Shown: one piece after another, positions 49,398 through 63,904 of the stretch
Layout of the letters: each line of letters starts with the position of its first letter
Numbering within the stretch: position 1 is the stretch's first letter
From: Sitta carolinensis
Taxonomy: Eukaryota > Chordata > Aves > Passeriformes > Sittidae
Direction: 5' to 3'
Length of the DNA stretch: 64,000 bases
Assembly: GCA_032173965.1 (NCBI GenBank)
Contig: CM063283.1
Location: forward strand, 81,284,743 to 81,348,742
Notes under the pieces: model-generated
Seen by the model: only the letters and a program-made list of their open reading frames with translations
The model's database searches: none
Told to the model about the DNA's origin: nothing
Translations under genes and position numbers: made by a program

Positions 49398-51262
49398 ACT
49401 TCCAAAATGGTATTTTAAAAATATTTAGACTTCATAGCTTACTCTTTACACCACTACAAATTACTTTGGTACGCAATGAGAACTGATATTGTAGAAATGA
49501 AGGACTTTGTTATTTAACATCAAGGTTGCTGCTTCTCTTCCGAATGCACGGTAATGTTAGCTCTAATTATAAAAATACATGGCAGCTATTTAAATGCTCA
49601 TCCTAAATAAATTTTCTACATACAGGCTTTTGTTCAGTTTTGGTGTTAGGCTGCCTTTGCTTGTTCTCTGACATGGTTTCCACTTCAGCTGCCGCCATGG
49701 AAAGACAAAAATCAGATTCCAGTGAAGTTAGCATGAAATCTGTCACAGATATGACAGAACTCCCATGATTTTAAGAGGCTGAAGGCTGAGTATATTGACC
49801 ATCTGCAATAACTGGGGAAGTCAGTGCAAAACATATATTGTACAACACCAGGCCAGGCAAGACGGGTAAGCCACAAAAATTCTTTGAAGGCAATTTTTTT
49901 CCTCTTTAAAACAAATGTACTGTGCCTTGGCAATCTACTGTGGCAACACTGAAGGAAGGTAACAGGAAGAAAACAGACCAGTGGCCAAGAGTGCTGTTTC
50001 CAAATACATATAGTTACTGGCTTCCATACCTCACCCATCAACCCTTGTTGGCTTCTCTCCCTTTGGAAATGGACCTTAGCCGAGAATTCCTTTCACACAG
50101 ACAATCAAGAAGAGTCAAAATGTAGCACTGACTCATTTATTTAGACAAACTGTCTAGATTGAAACTAATCATTTTGAAGTACAAGATTTTCTGTCTCAGA
50201 AAAGAAAATGTTAAAAATAAAAAATTAAAAGTTAAAAATAAGTTAAAAGCCAAAAATCAGACTATGGAACTTTTTGAGTGATATTAAACCTCATCAGCTC
50301 TTCATAGTCAGAAGGCAAGACAAGTTAAGATTGTAAGCAACCTTATGTCCTTTCCAAAGAAAACAGATCGACAAACATTTCCTTCCCCTCTATCTTGGCA
50401 TTGCCTGAACTCTAAAAATTAACTCAAGAAAACATCACTGTTTGCAAATAAGCAGATCAATTGAATCTATCACTTATCCTCCCTGTTTTGAAAGTAGAAA
50501 CAAAATTTATTTGAGCTTGCTCACATTTATGGAACTGATTATTTAGTCCACATTGATCTGCATGTATTGAAGATGTGTGCTGTATCTCAGGCTTTTTTAA
50601 CAGTACTGAAGGAAAATAATAAATGCCTTTTAAGATGCACAAGATAGCTAAGGGCCAAATTGTGCTTTTTTTTCTTCTCTTAGGGAAAACTTTCATTGAT
50701 GTCAGTTCTTTACAAGGAAAGAAAGACCATGCTCAAGAAAGTTAATGTAAAACATTTGCACAGTTTTTCTCTTAACTACATTGTTCTGCTGAAGTTAATG
50801 AGACATCCCAGAATCACTGTACAAAGACACATAACTTAATAGTAGAAGAAGCTATAAAAACCTTATATCATTTAAATTTGGTAATGCCTCAGAACATTGT
50901 CTCTGGAGTGAAAGATACTTCATGCTTCTACTATATTATTTTAATATATTAAAACCCTGTCTTTGTCTCAAAGAAATTAGTCTAAAAAATGTGCAACCTA
51001 AAAATTCTGCTTATATGGTGTATTGAGAAGCAAGATTAAGATTTATCTCACTTAAAATTACCTAAAAGCAGGATAGATGGTCTAAGCCTATGAGTTAGGC
51101 TCTATCTGTGGTCAGCAAGTATAATACTCTTATGGGACAATTCCTCTGACCTCTATTTGAGTGTGAAATTAGTCATAGAGGCATAGACATCTCTCTGGCT
51201 GTCCACAGGGGAAAACAGACTAGTAGCCTAGGGTAAATGTCCAGTACATTGTATATTGTGTA
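49398..51262. other. Intergenic, no gene seen
   Basis: AT-rich sequence with short A- and T-runs and no recognisable coding or RNA gene. Confidence 0.6.
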
Positions 51263-51660
51263 TTGTAGAATCACAGAATTAAAGAATCAATTAGGTTTGA
51301 AAAGACCTTTGAGATCATCAGATATAATCTATCACCCAACACCACCCTGTCAACTAGACCATGGCACTGAGTGGCATGTCCAGTCTTTTCTTAAACACCT
51401 CCAGGGACAGTGACTGCATGTCCTCTCTGGGCAGCCCATTCCAATATCTAATTGCCCTTTCTGGAAGAACTTGTTCCCAGTGTTCAGCCTAACCCTCCCC
51501 TGATAGAGCTTAGGACCATGTCCTCTTCTCCTACAGCTTCCTTTCAGGTGGTTGTAGAGAGTGAGAAGTCACCCCTGAGCCTCCTTTTCTCCATGCTAAA
51601 CAACCCCAGCTGCCTCAGCCATTCCTCATGAGTCTTGTATGAGCTCTTGTTGACTCAGCC
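51263..51660 (-). mobile_element. CR1 LINE 3' end fragment, antisense (about 400 bp)
   Basis: Antisense CR1 in order: AGAATCACAGAATTAAAGAA (3' octamers), CCCAACACCACCCTGTCAAC, ACCATGGCACTGAGTGGCAT, AACACCTCCAGGGACAGTGA, TGGGCAGCCCATTCCAATAT, CTCCCCTGATAGAGCTTAGG and AGCTGCCTCAGCCATTCCTC. The block is well preserved compared with other copies in the window. Confidence 0.94.
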
Positions 51661-51869
51661 AGCTCTCCACATTTCTTCAGTTTCTTAGCTCTAAAGGCAC
51701 CATAGCTAAATTACAGTAATTTTGATCTTCTGCACAATAAAGATCATCTAACCCTGATTTGAACTGGCTGGATCATCTCTTCTAGATGATTGACAGCCCA
51801 AGTTTAAAATTTTCTAGTGAAACAGAGCACCTTGGAGATGTTATTTCCAGACACAAAATATTTTCAGCT

Positions 51870-51870
<1 letters not shown>

Positions 51871-51900
<30 letters not shown>
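51871..51900 (+). repeat. Uninterrupted A30 homopolymer
   Basis: Thirty consecutive A lie between TTTTCAGCTC and GAGCTTTATT. No retroposed gene body is recognisable upstream, so its origin is unclear. Assembly length here is uncertain by nature. Confidence 0.9.
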
Positions 51901-51904
<4 letters not shown>

Positions 51905-53904
51905 TTTATTTCACTTTTGGATCAGAGTAGCTTTTCAGCTCCCAGCTATTCGATGTAGTTACACTTTTATCTGCTGGGCTGAAGAACCCATGTTTGGATC
52001 CTGGTGGAGATGGACAGGCTGCAAAGAAGGCATTTCTTGGCATATTTTTGATAAAGTACCTTGATCAAGCTCTTGGAATCTTTCATTGGAAGTCATGTTT
52101 TACTTCTTGCAACCATCTTCTTATCTCCTTGTGCATCTTATCTGAGTTTTCAAATTTCTGATTTTGAGATTTTAGCAGCTCATTTTGATATGCACTGGTA
52201 ATATAGCTTCCCTAATCAGCTTCTTTTTTCAGTTCCTGTGCCCCAAAACTATATGGACCTCTTTCCCTGAAACATCATAGAGGAACTCAGATTTGGAGAT
52301 TCTATAAGCCTTTTGTTCAGCCTTATTCTGTAAATACAGCCCACTTGATTTGTTTCAAGATTCATGATCTAATAGAACTCTAAATACATCTTTTATTGTG
52401 ATTTATTTCCACCATTAAAGCCCTAAATCTGTACTAAAGAGTGCTTGAGAAAATTCTGGAGCTGTTGAGTCAGAAGATGCAACAGGGACTGAGAGTCAGA
52501 ACACTGACATCATGAAAACATGCCCCAGTTCAGCAGCTGAAGTCATAGATAAAATAGTGCGCAATGACTTGCTTTATCTGGAACATAACAAATTTCAGTA
52601 ATTTCCTTTGTTTTAGGAATTATTTCTGTTATTTATCACTCTGACAGAATCTCCCAGAAGATGTTTCTCTCTCATCCCAGACAGAACTAGTAGGATAAAT
52701 GCATATTGCTCTGCACCTCTGAAGCGAAGAGATCCCCCAGCAATTACACAGTACTACAGCACAGTGCTGGAGCTTCAGCAACTTGGCTCCAAACATTGGC
52801 TCTAACAGTGATTTAGAAAACCAGATTAGGCTCTCAGACATTTTTCTTTTTTATAATTTAGTATTAATCTTTTTTTTCTAGCCTGTTTTCCTCTCATATG
52901 TGACTACTCTTTATGGCCCTCTGTAAAGGTGGGAAGCTTCTCCCAGAGCTGATGGAAACAAGTTTCGTTCTACACAGTCACTTGGCAAAACAGTTGTGAC
53001 TGCAGTATTGTAACTCCCTCTTGCCCTCTGGGTCTTATTTCTGGACACTGAATTCAAGCTGAAAATTCACAGCTTTTCTGCTTATTATGAGGAGAAGCAT
53101 AACCATCTGTTTTATGGAACTCTAAACCACATTTCATACTACATTTACTTGATACGCAATTGCTGCTGCATTTATCACCCATCCTCTTACAGAGCAGAAA
53201 CCATTTTACCACCAGCTCATTGTTTGAAATACTGAAAAGTACAATTCTTATCCTGTGTCTGAACAAAAACCCAAGATGGAGGTATTTCTTGCAGAACACA
53301 GGTTCTGAATTACTTCTTTGGAACGTCCCCAAAAATGAAGCTTTATAATCCAAAGGTTTAACTTAGATAACATTGAAAAGGCAATGGTATTATTAAAATC
53401 TTAAAGCACTCAAACTTCCAAATTTTACTCAAGTTTGAAGTAATCTGGATCAATATAACTGTGTTCCTCATATTTTGTTTAGATGGTGCAGCATTTTGCA
53501 ATGAAGTTGTTTCTTAAGCTCAGGGAAAAGACCTTTAGTGAAAGGCATGTCTTTCATTCTGCTCTGAAATTAAATTCTGTATCTTTAGCAATTGTGCTTA
53601 GAAGAGATTTTCATTTTGACAATGATGACTTGACTTAAACTATAGGAGAGGATTTGTTGAATAGAAATTTTTGTTCCACATCACACTGCTGAGGTTCATG
53701 AAGATCCAGAGAGAAGGATACAGTATATATGCTTGATTTTTCATCTCCTCTCCCTCCACTTGTTTCATGTCTAAAGGCTGCATGAAAACAGGAGAAGGAA
53801 ATTAGCAGCAATTTGCTTCCACTGGAAAAGTGCAAAAATAAAAGAGCAGTTATCCAAATCTTAATCAGACTAAATACTTCATATACCTGATGTGTTCACC
53901 AGGA
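51901..53904. other. Intergenic, no gene seen
   Basis: No exon, RNA gene or recognised mobile element. Confidence 0.55.
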
Positions 53905-54122
53905 TTTTTCTAGGTTGGATATCAGAAAAAGTTTCTTCATGGAAAGAATTGTTGAACATTGGAACAAGCTTCCCAGGCTGTGTCACCATTCCTGAAGATA
54001 TTTAAAAGACTTGTAGATGTGGCACACGGAAACATGGTTTAGTGGTGGACTTGGCAGTGTTAGGTTTGTAGTTGAATAAACTTGAAGGTCTATGCAACCT
54101 AAGTGATTCTGTGACTCTATAT
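53905..54122 (+). mobile_element. CR1 LINE 3' end fragment
   Basis: Sense CR1 3' end: GGTTGGATATCAGAAAAAGT, TTCTTCATGGAAAGAATTGT, GAACAAGCTTCCCAGGCTGT, TTCCTGAAGATATTTAAAAG, TTAGTGGTGGACTTGGCAGT and the terminal TGATTCTGTGACTCTAT octamer repeats. Confidence 0.92.
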
Positions 54123-57100
54123 CTCAGTTTTGATTATGTTCTTGAAGAGTAGTTCTCAGGGTCAGAGGAACTGGGAAATTTAGTCCCATCTGTTAAGGGT
54201 ATGATTTACCTTCTCTTAAAATGAATGTTATTTTCTGTGTTTCTTCACCTTTGTTTCACCATAGCTGGTAATATGAAGTGGCTGCTGTTTTCAGAACAGC
54301 TGAAAAGGTCAAATGTTGGGTGTTGCTCTTTTTTGAAAGGTTAACCTCTTAATTCAGTGACAAATTAATGCAGAATCATTCAATTCTTTTTCAAAGGCTT
54401 TGAGGTATGGAGACAGCACCACACTTATCTATACAGCTTTTGAACTTGAATATCTGCAAAGTAGTTTTATTAATGTTTTGATCCTACAAATACATTTCTA
54501 TCCTGCATTCTTGTAAAGCAAATGAAAAGATCTGGAGAATAAGTTAGACTGAATTTGTAATTCTTTCCTTTCCGTGAAGTTCCATAAACCTCCATGACCT
54601 AATTGCCCTGAGAATAGATGTTTTGGGACATTGCACTTATAAACCACATTAGTATAAAATCATGTGTTTGAGTATATTCTAATAAGTAAATTCCTGTTAA
54701 GCATATGCTCAAATTTCTGCATGTGCTTTACTGACTTGGTGCTACAGTGTGTTGAGCTACAAATGTGGGGCAGGTGACGAAGGTCTGAAGTCACACTTCA
54801 GAAGGTACAATACACATGTAACATGAGTTAGAGAGTTAATTTCTCTGAAATAAAGACCAAGACAAATGGTCTCCATGTTTGAAAGCTTTTTCATAAATAC
54901 CAATGGTAAACAAAAGGTAAGTTTAAACTTTAAGCCTTTTAGTTCAATCCATTTCAATCAGAAAATCATTGTCTCATAACCTCCAGAGAAAAATAATACA
55001 GACATTAAAATATATTTTAAAAATAGAAAACCAAAACTAATGCTCTATTGCTGAACAAATAGTCATAAACCATAAGTTCAACTCATACATCAAGGCTTGC
55101 TAAAGACAAGAGGCACTGAGTTTTTATGTGCAGTACCACAAAACAGCTCAAACCCCTGCACTTCTTTACAGGGACTTAAACTGGAGTGGTAACCATATGC
55201 CAGCATGAAATGGTTTATTTCATGAATGGAAAATAAACTCAGAACCACTTGGTTTTCATATGTTCAAAGCAGTTGATTTGCTGAATACAGATGAACACTT
55301 GTACTTCCTCCTATTTTTCTTTGTCCTCTTTCATTTTTAATAAGTCTTTTGTTAGTCAGACAGGATAAAAAGCTTTAGATCAAATCCCATGAGGTAAAAT
55401 CCAAAGCTCTGGGGAAAACTAAGAAAGATTGATTTGTTTGGTTTCTAAAAACCATAACCACATTGCCAAGAGCCTCCAGCTGGCAGGATAGGAAAAATGT
55501 CTCTCCCGATTGCAAATTGCCAATTCTAAAATGGCACAGCAGCAGCTTTCCACCCTGACTACCTGCAGCTGGCCTGCTTTCCACCTTCCCTGTGGCAGGC
55601 AAAATAATAGCTGCCTCTTGCCATCTCCTCCATCCACCTCCCCAAAAATGCACATCAAGTTATGAAACACAGTTAAAAATTGTGTATTTGAAATGAGCCT
55701 GTACTACAGCTGTCGGGATCACAAACAGGAGTGAGATGAAGTACACATTGTTCTCCAGACCAGCTGGTATGGCTATGGGGAGAAACAGTCAGACTTGCAG
55801 CTCATAAAGCCTTCTAGGGGTCTAAAACCAAAATACAATTACTGATCTTGAGACTAATTGTTCTCAGTTTAACTTCATTATGTTAATCAATGAAAAAGCT
55901 TTACTGACAGCTATGGGCCTGAAGAAATCTTAGTAAGAGAAAACAAGATCTTTCAATCCCAGGGAATGGAGGTAGTTGTGCAGAGGAAACCACAGAGCGG
56001 GACAAGTTTTTATGGGATTTAAGGCGCCTGAATGTTGCTGGAGATGAAACAAAAGCTAGGAGAACTGCTCTGTAGGTGTTAGAAAAAATTGGTGAGTCTG
56101 GTGGTATGAGATGTGGGAAAGGTGTTCTCTTAGTAACAAGGAAAGTAAACACAAAATAAATGTGGGCTGAGATGATACTCCAGACAACAGGAAGCAGCAG
56201 GGCTGGCACCACCCTGCTGCAAGTGAGGGCATGTTCAGGAGGCTGCAGAACTGCAGGCTTACTGTTTTGCTTTTCTCCTGTATCTGTGTTGTTCTGCAGC
56301 CTGGCAGAATTTCAGCACTGGCTGTGAAAGAGGAGCCCACCTACCCAGAGCAGCTAATCCTTTGTTGTTTGTGCTGTGCTCCTGGAAAGAGGGAGATTAA
56401 TTGGAAGAGCAAGGAAAAAGGGGGAATTTCCCTAGCACTGAAGAGGTGGTGAGCTTGGTAATTTACAAACAGAACAGTCCCAGTGCTTTTTGTGGGGGTC
56501 CAAACCTTACAAGAGAAACTTAGGAGAGCTCAGAGTACAGTTCAGACTGTAAAAGATTTAAGCATGGATGTGCCTAATTCCTAGGTAAAAGAGTTCATAC
56601 AGGAGCATCAACTGTCAAGATGGAGAAAGTCCTCGTCATGCACATTAGTGGTTTTCTGGGTGTGTGAGGGAATCCCAGGTGAGACAGGGAGGCTTCTAAT
56701 GTTAGATTTCTCCTAAATTTTGGCACGGCCTGAGCAGGAACATTTTTGGTGGGATATTTTGATATTATAGTGTTCATCCCTGTTTAACGTTAGAGGGTTT
56801 TGTTACTTGTTTGGTTTGTTTGTTTTCACTGGAGCATAGTGCTAGAGCAGCCAGATCTGAGACATTTTGCTCGCCAGTGGAAAAGCAGCACAGGACAGTG
56901 GCTGGTAGAGGGCTGAAGAGTATCTGCCTGCCCTGGGCATCCAAAATCCTCCCTGTTCAGAACATGAAAAGGAATTGCAGGAGAAACAAGGAACAATCAA
57001 ACCCAAAAGAACCATCCCTGGCAAAAAATATGAAATAAATACAAAAGCCAAACTGTTGCAAGGGATGACCATTACACTCTTTCTCTGGGTGTTCTCCTTT

Positions 57101-60100
57101 CCTTTTTCCAAAAGAATACAGATGATTTTAAACAGCACCTGTGTCAGGTGAGACAGGGATGGTGGCACAAAGAGCAGTGATGGATAAATTCGGCTGAACA
57201 GCAGTAGAAATTTTCTTATGATCTGGAGTTTTGTCCCAGGAATAGGATTAGGGGTATTAAAGAAATTTAAGTGTTTTTAAACCTGGAGTCTCATTAGAGC
57301 AGAGGTGGCTAAATACACTGCAGTAGAACTGAACCTGATGATGTGAGTGACTCCTTGCAAACCTAAATTTTTAACATATTTAACATCACACTTTCTGGAG
57401 TGCAGTTTACATTGTGGTGAATGCTGGTGTCTCATGAAAACTGTTGAAGGATTTTTAGGAATGACAGCCCTGGGCAAGCCTTCCACTAGCAAAGATTTCT
57501 TGCACTGACTAGAAATGCATCAAAAAGAAGAAATTAACTAGGTTCTTCTTAGAAATATAGTTCAGAAAAAAGTTAATTCTCTGGCTTTAAATCACAATAG
57601 AGGCTTGTGCTGTAGCTCAGCACCCAAGTACGGTGAAGGAGCAGAGGAATCCCCTACTTTTACTTTGGAGATTCCTCTTTCCATGGGAACTTGGTCTTTT
57701 GCCCATTACAAGGTTGCTCTTGACCAGAGTGTACAGTCTCTGTGGTGGTTTTCAGTCCTCATACCTGTAAACAACCCATAAATGGTTAAGTTGTAAGTGT
57801 CTGAATTAGTCTTCTCAGGGCAGGAGGAGAGAGAGGGGATGGTAGGGGTGGGGAGTAGAGTCTGGTAAAAATTTGTCTTAGCTGTTCTTGAATTCACATC
57901 CTGATTTTGACTGCTTTAAATCCATGTCTACATAATACAGATTTTGACACATTCTGACCACATCATAGGTGATTCTTTTGGGACTAGAAGGTCCCCAGAA
58001 AAGCTATTTGATGTTGTGAAAGCCTGGTGCTCTTTATTCCAAGAAATTGGGAAATCTCCTGTAGTTAACTCCTTTAGCTTTCCTACTGACTTCAGTTATG
58101 CAGTTTTGAGAATTTCTGTTGGCTAATTTTATATAAAAAATGCCTCTTCCCCTCCCACACTTCCCAAGTAGACGTGTTTCTTGATATTAAGTTCTCATAT
58201 ATGACTGATGAGGTGCAGGTAGCACTGAGCACAATGTGCTGCCAGCAGGGACTCTGGAATGCTGGGACTGGCAGGGTGCTCCTGGTGTCCCTGCTCATCA
58301 TCTGCAGGTGTGCAAGGATGAGGGTAGTGAGTGATGGTTGTCTGTCAGCACAGATCATATGAGTTCAGATGAGATTATAATTTTTTTTTTTTTTTGTTAC
58401 AGCCTTTGCCTTTTTAACTTTTGCTGTGAGTGGAAGTAGAACAAAAAAACATGTCTGTGGGCATAAAGAGTGGAGATTAGTAGCTCAAAGATGAACTAAC
58501 ACATGGGAGTTTGGGTCATTCCCAACAGTAGGCAAAATAGGTTGCATTTAAGAGAAGGACAAAATAGAGCAACATTTTCACTTAAAGGCTTCACTTATGT
58601 ATCTGAATTATATGTGAATGCAGGAAGACCAGGAGATGTTCTTACTGCATCCAAGTTACTTTTCCAGTGTGGGAACTGTAGCAGAGTTCAGAGACTTTGC
58701 TCTTCTGTGGTGCCCCAGTATTGCTGCAGGGCCAGAGATGAAGTTCTGAAACAGAAATGCTTCAAAGAAAGAAGGTATTATGTTCAGATGTGAGGTGTTC
58801 AAACCAATCTAAGTTTGAGAAGGGTTTTGCTGTCTGTGCAGACACAGTTTTAAAAGAGATGTACAAACTGTTAGAGAAAAAAAAAAAAATCTGGAAGAAG
58901 CCGGAGGATACAAGTGAAAAGTAGTAGAATGAAGGGATTAAACTTCAAAAAGTCTGTATGACAAGAAATATCAGTACCCCTCACCCAGCTTGCTTCTGAA
59001 TTCCAGGGTCTAAGTGAAACCAGCCTCTGAACTCCAGTAACTCCATTGCTCACCGCAGAGTCAGTGGAGACTGAGAGGAGTCTTCGCAGCTCCCTAGAGG
59101 GAGATCTTGTCTGGCTGTGTTAGGTAACCAGAGCTCACCAAGGTAAATTGCAATAGGAAAGTGAGAAAAGACAGAGCAGAAAACAAAATCAAAAAATAAG
59201 TATGTTGGCTAAGGAACAAAACAAAAGGTTAGACAGCAATTTCTAAGAAAGGGTGAGATAAAGAAATATGAATGATACAATCTATGAAGGAAAAAATAAA
59301 TTGCCAGGAATAAAACAGACTGTGGAGAAGACATCTTGGGAAGAAAAGAGAATATAATTCAAGCAAAACACTTTGAAGAAAACAGAGTAAACAAATAGAA
59401 ACTTTCTGTTTGTCTTGAAAGGCTTCTTCAGACATGCTGCCTGGAGAGCAACACTTTTTGCTTATGACTATTTTATTGCAAAAAATTGAGAAGCTTTAAT
59501 TGTTCCTGATGTCCTGTTTGTTTTGGAAGTAAATATTCACATCTCTGTTTGCTTGATGCACTTTTAAATTACTGCCCTGATCTTAGCATACAATCTGAAA
59601 CAGGGAACAGAAGCAAACATTCTCTCGATCTGTGCTTCTGAAACTGAAAGAAAAAGTGAAGCTTCAGTTACTAATAGACATTTAACCAAAAATGGTGAAA
59701 CAAACTATTGCTCAGTGCTGGGTTAGTTAGGTCTTTTTCTCAAATTTCAGTTCTAGTTCAAAATGGTAATCCTGAGATCCTCTCCTCCAATTTGCTATCA
59801 CATTAATTCACCAAAATAGCTTAAAAGTTCCTCAGCTAGCTTTAATTATGTCTCTGCCCACATTCTGCTCTCAAGCAAGCTTGGTGTTTTCTTCTCATTT
59901 GGCTTAGGTTGAAACCCCTGAACCTGAGAAAGGAGCTCTTCTCTGAGGAGTTAAATAGGCTGCAAGCTCTATAATGAGAAAAGTGGCACACAATTCACTT
60001 CTGAAAGCACCTATTTCTTTGTGGCAGACTGGAGCCCTCTGAGGTCCAGGTCAGACACCCAGCTTTTAGGCTGGATGAATCTCCCTCTGGGTGTTCCTGA

Positions 60101-63100
60101 CAAGGAGGAATTTTTTGTTTTGTTGATTTGTGTTAATCTCCTGTAAATATGACAGGAGATCTGTCCTGTCTAACCTGTAGTCTAAGTGAGACACTAGTGT
60201 CCAGGATCTAAGGACTCCAGGATTCAAAACCAAAGATTAGCCTTGCACTTCAACCACCACAGAAATCTAGCAGTGTGCCTTATCATCCTTTTTACATGAA
60301 GTGTAACAGCTTTTAACATTTATAACAGTCTTCTGGGCTGCATATCTGTAATAGAGGAATCTCAATGCAGAGCTGAATTAGGTACCTGGGAAATGAGGCT
60401 CAAAGTTTCATTAAGGCAAACTATTAGCTCCTGACAAAAAAAAAAAAAAAACAACAAACAAAAAAAACCAAAAACCTCTCCCTTTTAGTTCCCTCTGTAA
60501 GGGAAAATTTGACCATAACAGAGACTTATTCAGAGGCCTGGGTTCAGCTTTGGTGGACCAAGAGCCTCAAAATTGACCATGAGGCACCAGTGTCATAGAT
60601 CAGACTAATGCCTGAGAGTTTGACTTCCATGGTTTCCATCCAAAACCAGAGTTCTACCTAAGAGATTTCTATTACTTTTTTCCTCGTGGAAGGTGCTTCA
60701 GTGCCAGTTGACCCCATCCTGCTCCTTTCTAGCATGTGTGACCTTTCCATACTATTGCAATGCAATCCATAGGGTGAGTGTGTCTGTCCATAAGCAAATT
60801 CACATTTGAATCTTGTGCTGCAGGATAGAAAAACTGTAAGAAAAAGGAAAATAAATTAATGATATAGACTCTTCTAAATTTTATGAGCAGAATCAGATCC
60901 TTCCTCTTCTGCAACAAGGGCAAAAAAATTTTTTTTCAGAAAGAATCTCTGATGATTAAAAGGTTGTTGGCAATAGAACCACAGAGGCTAATTATGAATT
61001 CTCTCTTGCAGTTTTCACTGCTGTCTCGGGTAGCTGGCTGACATCATGGAAAAACTGTTTCCTTCTAGATGTGGAAGTGCAGAAAAAAGGCTAGAGTCAG
61101 ACCTGTCTTATCAATTTATAACAGTAAATCCTATCATGGAAGTAGATGGAAGTGGAGGAAGCTATACAAGTTCATAATCTGTTACTGTGATACTATTTTA
61201 TGTTTTTATGGTATGTAAAAGATGGGGAAGATACATACAAAATAACACAGAACATGTAATGGTTCTTTAATTGTAAATGTCAGTGATTGCCCCAGAGGGG
61301 CTTCTAGATAACTGCACACTTGTCTTTTTTTCCTTCTCAAAGCCATGAAAAGTGTTTGTAGATGTAAATTAGATAAAAATATGCAGTTATCTTCCCTATA
61401 GACATACTGATTTTGGAGGAAGATAACGGGCACATTCCAGGCTATGTGTTAACTGTTCTTTACATAAAAGACAATGGTTCCTTCTTTCCTCACAGAAAGA
61501 TCAATGCTCAAAAAGGCTTTTTCTTCAATTACAGCCATGTGTGGCAGGAATGCATTCTATTCTGAAGCTCTTTAAAAAGGTGTATTGCAATATTGCCTCT
61601 CAGTTATGAACTCATAGCACAAACATAAGGGATGAGGAGACTGGATAAAATATGTGTCCACAATGAGAGCATTCTGGCATAGCAACAATAGGTTTGTGAA
61701 AGATCTGAGCTGCCTTAAAGGTTTGATCTCATGAGAATAGCAACCTTCAGCCTTTGAGAAACAGTGGTCTATTCAGGGTTTCTTTTCTAAACTTTTTTTC
61801 CCTCTTTTTGCATTTTCCCAAACACACTGATTTTGCCTCCAAAATAAAATGCATGGAAGGCACAGGGGTTCTTTCATTGTTGTAAAAAAAAGCTGAACAC
61901 CTATCTCAGTGTGGATGCCAAACAAGGACAGCCATGTCTGTATTCCAGTCATGTTTCCTTATTGTTTTTGCTGTCCTGCCCATTACCAGAGAACGGGAAA
62001 CTTCTTAGGGGGATGTAATTCTGTTTAAAAGTCTGTCACTATGAATTACCAAGGGGAAAAGACAAATCACAGGGTAGCATAGCAGTACTTTGGTGCCAAA
62101 AAATCCTAGACCTTTGCAGTGTCAAGAAATAATTTGCAGTGAATACCCAAGTTCCCCTTTATAATTTTCTTGAGGCTAGAAACATGCTAATATTTTCTAT
62201 TTAGAGAGTACTGCATATTAAAGGCAGATTTGAAAAGAGAAGATAGCATTTCTAATTTCTACCACTGCCAAATTTTAGTCCTTGTAACATACATGTCAAT
62301 AAGTGCCTGCATTTGACATGATCAGGTCTACCTGTTCTGTGCAAGGTTTCCTCCAGTGATACAAGAGCTGTATTTGCAGTTTGTTTGCCTCAACCTTTTT
62401 TTCATCCTTGTTCAAAAGTTGCATAACTACGTTGTCTTCAAGAAACAGGATGTTTATAATATAAAAGCAGATGAGCCTGGGGTACTTTGAGATACTGTAG
62501 GTCATATCCAAAATAACTTTCATATAAAATTATTCAGCAGAAAGTGGTAGCCTGGAGTCAGTCAGTGGTTCAGATATGCTCTAGTGCAGTTAAGCAATCT
62601 AGAAGAATTTATTATTGGTCTTTTTAGGATTGTCATTAATCCCTGAAATGAAACAAATTCTGCTTGTATTTTCAGAAGTTTTATTCAGGAAGGTTGTCCC
62701 TATGGAAAAGATCGGCAGAAAGCCAGTGCATCAACTAAATTTTATGCTAATCCTCAGAAGAGGGTAGGAGAGAGGTAGAGGTGAAGAATACAAAGTAGTG
62801 AATATACCTTATGATGATCTTTGCACAACAGCAAATTTCATTTCTACAGAAACCTTAGAAGGGGAAAAAGACCCAAACAACAACCTCCCTCTTTCATCAA
62901 CTGAATAACGATTAGAACAAAAATTCAATTCAATTCCCGCCAGTAGACAGAATGTCCTGAAAATGCCAATGCTAACAGTCTATTCATACAGACAGACTTG
63001 GCTAAGAACCACATGTTCTTTATGGCCATTAGATTCCTTAAACTTTTGTAACATAAGATGCAAACTCATTACTGAGAAGTTGGGGGTTCTTTTGGTTTTG

Positions 63101-63904
63101 TTCTTTTTTTAGATAAAGTCAGTAATAGGGACAGAGCCATCACCCATTTGCAAGAGTCACAATGTCACTTAAAACCAGAATCTCCCATTTCAAGCAAACT
63201 GTTGCAACATCATGTGAATGAATTTTTAGAAATGGACAAGATGGGCAATAATTTACTTCTTGTTTGTAAGTGTGAAGGTTTAATTTGAAGTAATTTCTTT
63301 GCTTCCAAGTGACTTGCTCTTAATATTCAACAGAACCTTAATTGGATTGATGTTAAATGATTAGATTTGCCAGTGAAAGGATTGCCCTTGAGCTGCCTAC
63401 CAGGAGTCTATCAAAAGACTCATGTTTTGTCCTTCTTATATCCTTTCTGTCTAATCTCAAAAAAACAACTTATTTTGCTGTCAGATTTACAAATTAAACA
63501 ACTTTGTCCCAATAAATGTAACACCTGACTGAATAGGGCTCTAATTAGCTAGGTGTGGAGGGTTTATCATTACAGCACAAAGTAATGAAACTAGTTTTAA
63601 AATATCTGTTTCTTACACTGTTTGAATAGGGAAAAAAAATAAAAAATGGTCTTCCTAAAAATTGCAAAAAAAAAAAAAATTAATTCCCTGAAAAGAAAAT
63701 TTTTAGCTCCCTTAACTCTTTTCTAATTTTATTTTTTTCCATCCAAAAAGTGATTTTTTTCCATATTTAGTTCAGTGAAAGAAAGTGGGGATTTGGTGTG
63801 CGATTGTCTTTTTCATAATAGTTTGTTTTTTTGGTTTTGTTTTTTTTAATTACCCTTGTGAATTTTCCTGCTTTTACATGTTTCAGACTTGAATTTTGTC
63901 TTCT
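54123..63904. other. Intergenic, no gene seen (about 9.8 kb)
   Basis: AT-rich sequence with scattered A- and T-homopolymers (for example the T-run near 58381-58395 and the A-rich tract near 60436-60475). No open frame matches a known family, no exon pair with consistent splice phases is visible, and no RNA gene is recognised. It could hold regulatory elements or lncRNA exons that cannot be identified from sequence alone. Confidence 0.55.

Noticed and set aside
48433..49428. Open frames of up to 331 codons (plus strand) and 295 codons (minus strand) with a 13-residue repeat, suggestive of a repetitive structural protein
   Set aside because: They arise from the 39-bp minisatellite and adjacent GC-rich DNA inside a solo LTR. 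Periodic open frames exist in several frames on both strands, and a 1-bp deletion in one unit breaks the phase.
58380..58395. T-run followed by GTTACAG, looking like a 3' splice site
   Set aside because: No conserved coding sequence follows and no matching donor was found; T-run plus AG is common by chance.
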